Made by a program: the position numbers and the translations under genes. The notes beneath the pieces are model-generated. The model made no database searches and was not told where the DNA came from. It was given only the letters and a program-made list of their open reading frames with translations. Shown piece by piece: positions 44,780 to 57,379 of a stretch of 64,000 nt of DNA; position 1 is the first letter of the stretch; every line of letters starts with the position of its first letter. The stretch is from contig NC_087379.1 of the NCBI RefSeq assembly GCF_963675165.1, positions 1,373,001 to 1,437,000 of the forward strand, given 5' to 3'. Origin of the DNA: Halichondria panicea (Eukaryota > Porifera > Demospongiae > Suberitida > Halichondriidae).

Positions 44780-45225
44780 CACTGAGACAACATACTTAAC
44801 TCCACTAGCTCTTTCAGTACCACTGAAGTCTACATTCTCCACAATAACTGGGAAGATGTGCTTCTGGTCGCCATTATAGCTGTGTACAACTCACTCTTGC
44901 AGTATCGAGACATGATGTACTTGTTAGAGATGACTGCGATAAGAGCTTTGCATTTGTCCAGGCCCGTTCCTATGGCGGCATGCCAGTCACAGCCTGCTGT
45001 AATGTCCTCTGTATCAAGCCACACTGAGAAACTGGAAGTGTAAGGGTAAAATAAACACTAGAATCACCACATTCAGGGCATTGTATTCAAGTCAGTGACC
45101 CCTGCATGGCATGGCATCAGCCCTACTATCCTAAGCTCACCCATTTGCTTGCAGGTCATATACTTGGAGCTGTTTGACAAAGGGGACAACCTCAGGCTCT
45201 CAGCCATGCAGCCATAGCTCAAAAA
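44780..45225 (-). pseudogene. Decayed TIR gene of unit C
   Basis: The TIR core (WLDTEDITAGCDW ... SRYCKSEL) is easily read at about 45025-44860 but is followed by a frame change in the block encoding 'TANGDQ'. Exon 1 has insertions (TGCATGGC, TAT), and the last third of the domain plus the Pro/Tyr tail are missing. DNA of the last TIR intron survives at about 44140-44300. The gene has lost function while the adjacent protease stays whole. Confidence 0.85.
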
Positions 45226-45462
45226 CAGTTATGTGTTTGCTTGTTTCCCGCCCCTCTCTCATGAATATATAATATCAACAAAGACGTGCAATGTGCAGGT
45301 TGACACGTCACCCCCTTATAGGGAAGCCCCAGGGAAATCATACCACTAAACGAATAGTCCCAGGGAAGACCCCCACCTTCTATTATTTTCCCCTTTTTAA
45401 TATAAACAAAGCTGTTAGTAGAGCTAGTTTCGTAGCTAGTTTTATATTAGCTAGATTGAGTT

Positions 45463-48400
45463 ATGGATGATACTGCTCTAGTACTTCTTGACAGGGCTGA
45501 AGATGGAAAAGAAGAGGTTGAGATTACTAAAAGTATTGGTACCCTTATAGTTCACATTGAAGACACATTTAAGCTTGAGAGAGGCAGCATCTCTCACCTG
45601 CAGATATGGAGTGAGAAGTTTAATGACTACAAAAATTTGAAAAAATTTGAGGAGGTACGAGATGGATGCAAGATAAATGCAGTGCCAATGGTGAGCGTAA
45701 TGATCAAAGGCTTACAGATCTAGTTAATACCAGGGTTTCGTAAAACTACAAATGCTCAGACACATGCATATACGATTATCGTCTGGAGTACTCCTGTTAT
45801 CGTACATGTATAGTCTTAATTGATTGTAGTCAGATTTATAGATATAAATTGATTGTAGTCAGATTAAGTGTATATATACTATATATATATATATATATAG
45901 TCTGTTGAAACTTGCAAGTCGTCACTGTTGCACGGTGAACAGTAAACTGGTCAAACTCTGTGTAGAATCTCGCGTTGCACAGTCAGTATCAGATAAGATG
46001 ATTTTAGGTGGCTGGGGTTTTTGTGACGTTGTGATACTTAGACCACAAAACTATACTTATACACATATATAGTGCTGTGTTAGTACGTGCCGTGTTATAA
46101 CTTCAAGTTTATAACTTGCATGCTGGTAGTGAGCATCACGTGCATCCAATGTCGCTATATCAATGATCTTGTGGTAACCGCATGCGGTCTAGCCACTTGA
46201 GTTGCCACAAATATATCGTGGCAAACGTTACACGAGTCTCTACACGGAGAGTGTATGCCTATATATGCAGTGTCTTTTTTGCATGCAAAAGTGCTGACTT
46301 CCAAGTCTATATAGTAAATACAAGTAATAATCAATATCACTGCATGATGATATTGATACCAAGATACAACAAAACCACCCACCACCCTATTAGCTTACAT
46401 TGCTTGTTGCATGCATGCATGTTTGAGCAAAAGATCAAAGAAACCACAGTGCAAATATATATGGCATATTGCACAGTGAAGCCAGGCACAATAAGCTAAC
46501 AAGTCACCGCAGTGCAATAATTATGCCATAATTATATTTGCACATGCAGCCAGAAAGCTTGGTCAAAAGTTGGAATGAGCTCTTTTATATTGTTCCTATA
46601 TACAATAACTATAATAAATTATAAGAAACTGGAGTGCATTATAATTGATGTGTGATGGTGAATTCCAATGCCGTATATATAGGAGCCAATTTTAAGTAAT
46701 GATCCTTGAAATTTGATCCTAGAAGTTAGCAATAGGTTTATAACGTCATGCATGCATGCCCTCGTGCTGCAAGACTAATACAACTCTTGCCCTCGGGCTC
46801 GAGTTGTATAGTTATTATAGTTGTATATATATACTGTACATCCCTTGTATCAGATAACTTAAACCCATATAATAAGTGTAATTATATAGAGTAGCAAGAT
46901 ATACATCCCCTTTGAGTTGTGTGAAAGTCTGCAGTATCCCGGCCAGACTGTACCAGAACTGAATATATCCAATTGGTTGTCTATAATACTGTGTATATAT
47001 ATAGCATCTCTGAGAAAGAATTGTCTTATCCAACCATATAAATCTTAGAGTAGAACCCTATATGGCCTATTACTATAGATACTGCATGCATGCATGCATT
47101 TTACTATAGCTGCATGTCTTTATTAACTTAATTGCAGAGGAAACAAGACCAGCCAATTGCAACAACTCATCCAGTTCCCCCTGGCATGCCCCTGGCACCA
47201 ACCTTGGTAAGCTAAGCAAGTATTTGTATAGGAAATGCCCATGCATGCTTTACTTTACATGCTTACAGACATTCTGCACGGACTCGTTGGGTGAAGACGA
47301 AGATGAAGCCTCGAGTGATGCTAGCCAGGAAGGAGCTAGCGGCTTTGCTCTAAAAACCAACATCTGGACTGGGAAGGACGTCCTGTTTGTCCTCTTCCTC
47401 AATCCAGAGATTCTTGAGCAGGAAAAATGGAAGTGTGAAGGATCTGTACTAAACATCGGTAATATCCTCGCTTGGGCTGAGGCTTGGAATACCAACAAGT
47501 GTCCCAATATTCCAACCTTTAAGAAGACGGAGAGGCCAGAGAGAGCTCACATCAGAGTCAAGTTTGCAGGTACATAATCTATAATCTATAAATTAATATT
47601 TTACAATGTTAATTGGCACAGGTGGTACATGTGCGTCCAAGGTTGGAAGGCAAGCGACGACTGTTGGAGATGTATCTAAGCCCACAATGACCCTTTCACT
47701 AAAAGGTCTAGACCCCAACATGCAGAAATTTCTTGTCGTGCATGAGTTTGGCCATGCCCTTGGTCTGGAACACGAGCATCAGCGTTCTGACTTCTGGAAG
47801 GTAGCGGACAGCTTGTTAGATGTGGGAAAAATGAGAAACGATCCTCAAATGAAGAATGTGAAGTTTGACAAAGATATGTTGGAAAATCAGTCACAAGATG
47901 CCATGGTGACGACACCAAAGTACGATCCAGACAGTATCATGCACTACTGGTAATATCGCCATCTTTATGTTAATTCACATATGCATGCAAGCGATATATA
48001 GGTTTAACGTAAACTGGCTTATGAAGAAAGAACACAAGAATCTATCAAAAGTGGAGGCTGATGGAAGTCTCAGTGAAGATGAAAAGGCTATTTTGAGAGG
48101 GATTCACAAAAGACATCGGAGTTGTGCTGACAGGCCTTCAAAGAAAGATCTTGATTTTCTACAGGAGAACTACGGTATGTCCATGCATTCACAAAGCTTT
48201 ATCCACGTTATTAATTATAGAAGGAGTGTCATCCTCTCCGACCACAACTACTATAGGTACAGTGAAATGTTTTACTTGAAAGATATATATACTCTATACT
48301 CTTTCACGCACACGTATAGTCTCTCCTGTATCAGCCTCAGGTCAGCCACCCTCACTGCCAGCAGCACCTTCCTACGGGCGAAGTGAGTGGAATCAAACTA

Positions 48401-49511
48401 GTGCACAGAAATGTTATGTTTTACAATCAAGCCTATACTCACTAGCAAACATCTCTACTAGGTTCTACTAATTATTAAGACTTGGTAAGAGATCGATTAT
48501 AGTCTATTTCCTAATGCTAATATAGGAACTGACCCCATGCAGCTATACATAAACGAGGCTATTTTGCCGGGTAACTTGCTCAAATACGAAAGTTGTGTTT
48601 AATTCCTCGAAACATCATCTTGTTCAGCAATTTTTAACGTGCCCAGTCTGCATGTGAGCTACCTGTAGTATACTTGCTAATGACTGACCATATGCATGCA
48701 CACCTTAGTAAAACTGGTAGCATAAGACAGCTGTCTCATGTTTCTGGAGTTTTTTGTATATATGGCCTGGCCCCTTCCTACGCCACTGCACATGTGCATA
48801 GCTACATAACATCCATGCATGTGCATGTATTCATATTCACAGTCCAACTCTCTCCCTCTGACAAGCTGTACTTCAACACTCTACATGACGCTGCGTATAA
48901 TGGAAGGGGCATGTGGCATAACATCGGTATTCGTCTGGGTTTGTCTGAATTTGATTTGGACGCCATTCAGACAAACAATCTTTCAAAGGTTGAAGGTTGT
49001 TACCGTGCAATGCTGTTGAAGTGGTTTCAAAGCAGTCCTAACTGCTACCTTGACATTTTTCTGAGTGCTCTCAAATCAGAGAATGTGGGTCTGCTCCACC
49101 TGTACTCAAAAGTCGAGGAAGCCATCTTAAAAATTGCCTTTCCTGGGCAAGGTAACAATAGAAAAAGATCGGCAAAACGTATGTACTTTTAGGAGCAATA
49201 ATTATAAGCATATTCACTTGGCCTGGTAAAGGGGAGGCGCAAGGAGTCATACGAATATCAGTTACATGCATGTATACTGCTCATGCACCCCCAGGGCTTA
49301 TTTCAATGTCACTGTTGTGTGGCCTGATTTTTGTACATGTCATAAAATACAAGTCACCTAAATATTCTGATCTCACAATGTTTCTATGACCACCTTAGGT
49401 ATGCCGGAGGATCAAGCAAAAGGTGGACCACGAGGTATTCAATGTACTAGACACATGTGTGCACAATAATATGATATCCTAATTGCAGTTGCCAAGAAAC
49501 CACGAATGTGA
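45463..49511 (+). CDS. Copy C: PB1-like / metzincin protease / death domain
   Basis: Exons 45463-45690, 47138-47206, 47269-47569, 47622-47949, 48002-48174, 48221-48256, 48320-48382, 48843-49151, 49399-49434 and 49489-49511 give 521 residues. Layout and splice phases equal those of A and B. The N-terminal module is nearly identical to A (MDDTALVLLDRAEDGKEEVE). The active site HEFGHALGLEHEHQRSDFW and SIMHYW are whole. The catalytic-core start reads GTCASKVG where A, B, F, G and H have CWS, so the Trp is lost. The DD reads KLYFNTLHDAAYNGRGMWHN. An extra small exon (MPEDQAKGGPR) precedes the basic end VAKKPRM. Confidence 0.85.
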
Positions 49512-50181
49512 TGCCATACCGCTGAGCAGAACTTAACTAGCTAGCTAGCCTATTGCCAGACGTAGATAAATCTTTATTTTTGATATTAACCCACACTGAG
49601 CCCTTCTATATAATAAAAATTATGTGAATGCCTTTACATAATACATATAATTATATATAATTTTAGAAAATGCTTGTAGTAATACTGCAATCTGATAGGT
49701 CACTGAGAGGTCCATTATTTCACTTATGGACCTGAGGTCTTCTAAGTAGGTCTATTATACTGATTATGCCTACAGGCAAGATGATGTCAAGATTAACTTG
49801 TATGGAACATGGCAACATCACACAGTTTATGTTGAAGTCATAGTAACGATGATACAGTGCATCATTAAAAATTAAATTTTTTTTAAGTTTTGCGTTCTGC
49901 AGTGCCGTTTTGCAGCTTTTATCTCTCTCTTGCAGCTACAATAGCTAGTGCTCTAGTGCAGAGCTAACTACTATGACAATAGCAACTTTTTATTTGCAAT
50001 GCGTGATTCTCAAGAAACAGAAACTGCCTTCATCAATGTGAGTTTTTTTATGTAGACTAGCCAGAGCAAAGCTTTAACGTTGCTTGAGGCTTGTAGAAAC
50101 TCTTGGTTTCAGAGTCTTCTTTGTGTTAATATAGCCTAGCTTGCTTAGCACTATTCTAAACCAGTTATAGGCCTCGTCAAC

Positions 50182-50284
50182 GGTCACTATGGAGTTTTGA
50201 GACCCTCAGGCCCTTAGTAGCACCCTCGCTACGCTCGAGATGCTACAGCCTCGGGCCTTCAGGTCTCAAAACCCCATAGAGACC
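50182..50284. repeat. Foldback (GGTCACTATGGAGTTTTGAG arms)
   Basis: Arms CTATGGAGTTTTGAGACC and GGTCTCAAAACCCCATAG enclose a loop that itself folds (CACCCTCGCTACGCTCGAGA). The style matches 54449-54583. Confidence 0.8.
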
Positions 50285-50580
50285 TTGGACTCAGTCTATA
50301 ACTATTATATATGCAATGCATTCCATCTCTGCATTGCAATGTCAATTAGGCCAGGCAAAGTAGATTAGTAGTTTTTTGGCTGCTTCACTCAAGCCTTCCC
50401 CCTAAATTTCATTATTCGGGCGTGGTGTAGTCTCGAATAACCTAGCAGGTCGAGACTACGTAGAAAGGGCATTGGGGCATTGGAAACGTGAATTAGTAGA
50501 TAAGTATCTGAGTCTATATCCTAAACACAACACAGTTGAAAGTGCGCCCCCCCACCCCAAAATATAGAGTAGATGGTATG

Positions 50581-50760
50581 CTAGCCTCGGTCCCAGGCCG
50601 ATTTTTTTTGCCGACCTAGCGTTCAATTGGAGACGGATCAGCCTGGGGTCGAGGCTAATGGTATGCATGATCAAGAGTTCCTCTTGGCCCGGTAAGCTGA
50701 AACTAGCCTCGACCCCAGGCAGATTTGTTTCCAATTGAACGCTAGGTCTGCCAGAGGCTA
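50581..50760. repeat. Compound inverted repeat (CTAGCCTCG..CCCAGGC)
   Basis: The block TTCAATTGGAGAC..GGATCAGCCTGGGGTCGAGGCTA pairs with TAGCCTCGACCCCAGGCAGA..TCCAATTGAACGCTAGGTC. Related to the short foldback at 96-132. Confidence 0.75.
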
Positions 50761-51020
50761 ACCTAAAAGAAAGAGAAGGACAAGATGATTAATGATTTCA
50801 TTAAAAGTGACCCTGTTGACCTTGGCTTACCTCCTGTCCTCCTCTCAGTTGGGCCAACTTGAAACCTGAAACCTCCTCTAGATGGGCGTGACCAGCGGGC
50901 GGCTTAGAATCGGAGCAAAAAACATAGGCGTGTTCACTCCTCCTACAGGTCTAGCAGCACTTGCACTCAAGAAAGTGTATAGACCTACGTCTACGTACAT
51001 AGCTTCACTTTTATAATAGT

Positions 51021-52692
<1,672 letters not shown>

Positions 52693-52863
52693 CATTATTA
52701 TTTTTTTAGCTTTTTGTGAATCAGATATTCCTGCATTTCAACCAGAGAATACGCAGCTAAGCTAGGGTTTGTTTTTCTGACGACCCTTTCCTCACTATAA
52801 AATACATTTTAGTTGGGCGTGACTAACTGGAGGTATCACAACTTTTAATACATACGTACGTAC

Positions 52864-55800
52864 ATGGCGACTACAATTCAAGAGAAGAGACCTAGGAGTG
52901 GGTTGTTTCACAAACAAATGTCCACAGAGGAGCTGGTTTCTTGGCTGAGGGAGGAAGGCCTTGGACATAAGGACTGTGACATAATATTGGGTGGGTATGG
53001 CTCCAGCTAGCTCAGAGTAGAAATGACTATAATGACTATAATTATATTGTAGACAATGGATTTACTGGTACATCGTTTCTTCTTCTGGAGAAAAACGTAG
53101 TGAAAGAGTTGGGTATCAAGATGGGTGGTCAGATCATGATCACTAAGCTCAAGAAAATGGTAATTTGTGTGTATGTGTGGAAAGATAATTAGGAAAATCA
53201 TTTTGTGTGTAGACTAGATGGTGCTGTATGTACATGGAGCTGGCTATAGTTGTTTCGATTTCGATATAATGTGTACTCTGTGTTTCCAGGCTGAGGAGAT
53301 ATGCGCTGAGGTAGATGATCGATTGACCTTTGATACTCACTCGACCGTCCCAAATGATGATGTGAGTTGAAATATGATATGAGTTGAAATATGATGTTTG
53401 TTATTGTAATCCCATTCATTTTTTCCTACCCTCGGCCTCAGGGTCGTGTGGTGGTGCCTCCTGCTAGTACACTGATCATCAATGATATCAGAGAGAGCTC
53501 ACCCACTGGGGGGACCAGCACTAGTGGGGTCCAGGTGAGAGGAATGTGTGTGTGTACACTGGGGGGACCAGCACTAGTGGGGTCCAGGTGAGAGGAGTGT
53601 GTGTGTGTACACTGGGGGGACCAGTACTAGTGGGGTCCAGGTGAGAGGAGTGTGTGTGTGTACACTGGGGGGACCAGCACTAGTGGGGTCCAGGTGAGAG
53701 GAGTGTGTGTGTGCACTGGGGGGACCAGTACTAGTGGGGTCCAGGTGAGAGGAGTGTGTGTGCACTGGGGGGACTAGTACTAGTGGGGTCCAGGTGAGAG
53801 GAGTGTGTGTGTGTACACTGGGGGGACCAGTACTAGTGGGGTCCAGGTGAGAGGAGTGTGTGTGTGTACACTGGGGGGACCAGCACTAGTGGGGTCCAGG
53901 TGAGAGGAGTGTGTGTACACTGGGGGGACCAGCACTAGTGGGGTCCAGGTGAGAGGAGTGTGTGTACACTGGGGGGACCAGTACTAGTGGGGTCCAGGTG
54001 AGAGGAGTGTGTGTGCACTGGGGGGACCAGTACTAGTGGGGTCCAGGTGAGAGGAGTGTGTGTGTGCACTGGGGGGACCAGTACTAGTGGGGTCCAGGTG
54101 AGAGGAGTGTGTGTGCACTGGGGGGACCAGTACTAGTGGGGTCCAGGTGAGAGGAGTGTGTGTGCACTGGGGGGACCAGTACTAGTGGGGTCCATGTGAG
54201 AGGAGTGTGTGTACACTGGGGGGACCAGTACTAGTGGGGTCCAGGTGAGAGGAGTGTGTGTGTGTACACTGGGGGGACCAGTACTAGTGGGGCCCAGGTG
54301 AGAGGAGTGTGTGTGTACACTGGGGGGACCAGTACTAGTGGGGTCCAGGTGAGAGGAGTGTGTGTGCACTCCCCGACCAGTACTAGTGGGGTCCATGTGA
54401 GAAGTGTGTGTGTACAGTGACCTTCCTATTACCATGCATTAAATAATAGTTAGACACTGTTTTGGAGGTGTCTATGGGATTCAGAAGCCCAAAGGCACTG
54501 ATTTAGTATCCCGAGCGTAGCGAGGGTACTAAAGTGGCTGAGGGCTTCTAAATCACATGGACACCGACAAAACAGTGTCTAACTCATTTAGATAGTAGTG
54601 CGCATGCGCAAACTGCTTGACTACAATACAATTACTTGACAACGGAATACTAGGTATACTAAGTAAATTTGCAGGTATACTAAGTCCCATAGTATACCTG
54701 CTCTGAGGCACTTTTCCCATGTACTTCCCATGTAGATCTTATCAACTAGTGTCTAACTATAGCTAGTATAGCACTGATTGTATTATGACTCTTGTTGTAG
54801 GAGATGAGAGACCCTCAAGAGTCACCCACCAGGCAGCAGGGAGAAGAAGATGTGAGTGAGTGGGGACGGTTGCATTTAATAACTGATTAACAACAGCATT
54901 GAAATAGTTACTTTACTCTGACTTACTCTGGTATGTAGGTGACGAGAGAGCCAGTGTCTCGAGTACAGTCTAGTGGAGACGTGAGCAATGGCATTGTCTT
55001 AGTTACAGACTTAACTTTTTTCTTTCTTCCTACAGGGCTTCAGAGAAGAAGATGAGGTAAATAAAAGTCGTACTTTTACACTACTAATGCACTGTATGCA
55101 TACGTTACCTCAAGAGCTTGTCCTACCCATTATGATTTCGTATCACAATCTAATACCAGCAAATCCCCCGCCACACAGGCTCCTGTGTACTGCACCCAAG
55201 GCCTTGAGTCGGGCACTAGTGTGTTCTCCTTTGATCACACTGTGCACATGTACCGCAATAAGATATGGGCCGGGAGAGAGCTACTCAAAGTGACTTTTCT
55301 GAACCCTGACGTTCTCAACAGTTGGGGACTCACTAGAGACAATATCCTCGACTGGGCCAAGGTCTGGGACGTTGAAAATGAGAAAGTACCAACGTTCACT
55401 TGTTCCAAAGCAAAAGGAGACATTCGAGTGAAGTTGTCTGGTACGTATTGTAGTGCGGAGTGTAGTTAGTTCAGTACAGTCTCTGTTTGAAGGGAAATTG
55501 CGTTCCATGTATCAAAAAACCCTTTCAGTAAAGGCTCGAATAACTTATTTTTATGTTTGCAATCATACATGTATATACTTCCACAGACACTGAGGGATGC
55601 TGGTCAGCAGTGGGCATGGATGCAGAGAAGATTCAACCAGTAACTGATCCGACCATGGTCCTCAATCTCAGAGGACTACCAGCGCACCTCCAGAGGAGTC
55701 TGGTCATCCACGAGTTTGGACATGCCTTGGGGCTCGATCACGAGCACCAGCGCTCTGACTTCTGGGACGTTATGGGCGGCTATTTCGATAAAAAGAGGAT

Positions 55801-57201
55801 CCCTCAAGAACAATACACGAGGGTAGTCAAGAAATCTGATGCAGTGGATAAGGACAGAGTGTTGGAGTACAATCCCAACAGCATCATGCACTACTGGTGA
55901 GTGTGGGATTTGACCCATGCAACCCTATATGGATCTTAAAGACTATTTATTAATCCAATTTTACTACGTTTACGGAGTTGCGTACTCTTCCTAACGACTC
56001 TTGACGGTACGTGTACACACACATGTACGCATATATATAGATTTTGTACTTGCAATTCTTACATGACTGTAATTAACCACGCTGTTTTGAATGTTGTTTA
56101 GAGATGTGGGCCATTTACGCACGTAGAATGACACACTCATATCACAATGCCTGTACGTGGTCTGTACTCTGGTACTGTCACTGTGTATCCTAATTTTACA
56201 TGCTTAATTGAGCAATGTGGTGGTGTGTGTATGTTCACTGCTGCTCTTTATTAAATGAATTGTCAAGGTTTGATCTTGCTTGGTTGGAGAATCCTCGTCA
56301 CCGTATCCATGGTAACATTGAGGGTGACAACACACTGTCACCGACAGACAAACGATACCTTCTTGGAGTGCACAAGAGACAGGGAGAGGGCAAACTACCC
56401 AGTGACCCCTCAACCATCGACAAGCAATATCTAGTGGACATTTATGGTAGGTATATTGCTGGGCAATTTTCAGGCAATTTCCAAGAGCAAATTTTAGGGG
56501 GAGGCATGTTCGTACTTTGGCATTTAAAATTCCAAGAGAGGGCAAACCAAATCCAAACGGGGGGCAAAAGCCTGGTATAACATTTGTGTATTTTCAACAC
56601 CTCATTGTAGCCACTGTTGGTATCTGCCAAGGGTGACTGCCTATTGTAGCAGTATGTACTTGACACCATTACACCTCCAATACAGTTAACGATGAGCTGA
56701 GACAAGTGTCATCACCTGTGCCTCGACGAAAGGCAAGACAGTTGTCTCCTGCTACAAACACAAGACCCAACACTACCACTAGAGCAGCTCCAAGAAACCC
56801 TCAGTACAACAGTATTGATAAAACCGGTATGCATATACATGTACGTACGTTTGATTGGTTGTGCACTTATCTAGTCGTATGAGGTAAAGCTACAAAGTTG
56901 ATTCTTGTTTATTTCTGTAGACTCTGTTTTGCAAGTGAATGTCCACAAACAAGAGATTCTGAACACTATTTGGGATGTCCGTGCCCAGTGGAGAGTGATT
57001 GGTGCATATCTGGGCTTGTCGGTCGGTGAACTGGATGCAATACACGCTAACTCCAGTGACTACCTCAATAATGTCCTAGTGTCATGGATCACTCAAGGGA
57101 ACAAGTACATTGAAGAGTTACTGGTCGTGCTCCGGTCCTCAGCAGTGGGCAGGGCTGACCTCGCTGAGAAAATAGAGACCCTGAGGATTTTTAAACGCTA
57201 G
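52864..57201 (+). CDS. Gene F: SAM - metzincin protease - death domain
   Basis: Twelve exons: 52864-52990, 53053-53159, 53290-53361, 53442-53534, 54801-54851, 54939-54980, 55036-55056, 55179-55440, 55587-55896, 56268-56446, 56686-56826, 56921-57201; 561 residues. SAM (about 15-78; STEELVSWLREEGLGHKDC ... LGIKMGGQIMITKL) is split by the same phase-1 intron as in D, E and H. An acidic, variable linker made of small exons follows. The protease has DIRVKLSD, GCWSAVGMDAEKI, HEFGHALGLDHEHQRSDFW and SIMHYW, all key residues present. The tail (GVHKRQG...DPSTIDKQY), a basic Thr/Pro linker and a DD (IWDVRAQWRVIGAYLGLSVG) complete it. This is the most complete member with a SAM domain. Intron 4 holds an 18-copy minisatellite that repeats the donor of exon 53442-53534. 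The gene seems whole. Confidence 0.9.
53499..54416 (+). repeat. Minisatellite, ~18 copies of ~50 bp, each with a splice-donor-like junction
   Basis: The unit is ACTGGGGGGACCAGTACTAG + TGGGGTCCAGGTGAGAGGAG + a TGTG run. The first copy is the last part of the real exon ending GTCCAG|GTGAGAGG; the following copies repeat exon end, donor and first intron bases. Copies differ mainly in TG-run length and in CAC/TAC variants. Confidence 0.95.
54449..54583. mobile_element. Foldback MITE (GTTAGACACTGTTTTG ends)
   Basis: Perfect 16-base inverted ends GTTAGACACTGTTTTG and CAAAACAGTGTCTAAC bound 135 bp. The middle CCGAGCGTAGCGAGGGTACT resembles the loop of the 50.2-kb foldback. It lies in gene F intron 4. 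Confidence 0.9.
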
Positions 57202-57379
57202 TAATCTTTTGTTTTCTGTGGTGTGTGAGTGTTGGAATTGTCTATCTGTGCAATGTGCATGTTATTGACTGAAGACAGGGGGGTGAATTTTATAATCCGG
57301 GGGTTTAATGCAACAACTGAGATGGGCGTGGCTGGTAAGACTTGCTTGCTTGCTTGTTTGTCTTGGAAGTGAATGTATA

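Larger units (their letters stand above)
49512..51020. other. Spacer between unit C and the right-hand cluster
   Basis: No gene is supported. It carries foldbacks at 50182-50284 and 50581-50760 and AT-rich DNA. The promoter of gene E should lie at the right end. Confidence 0.6.
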
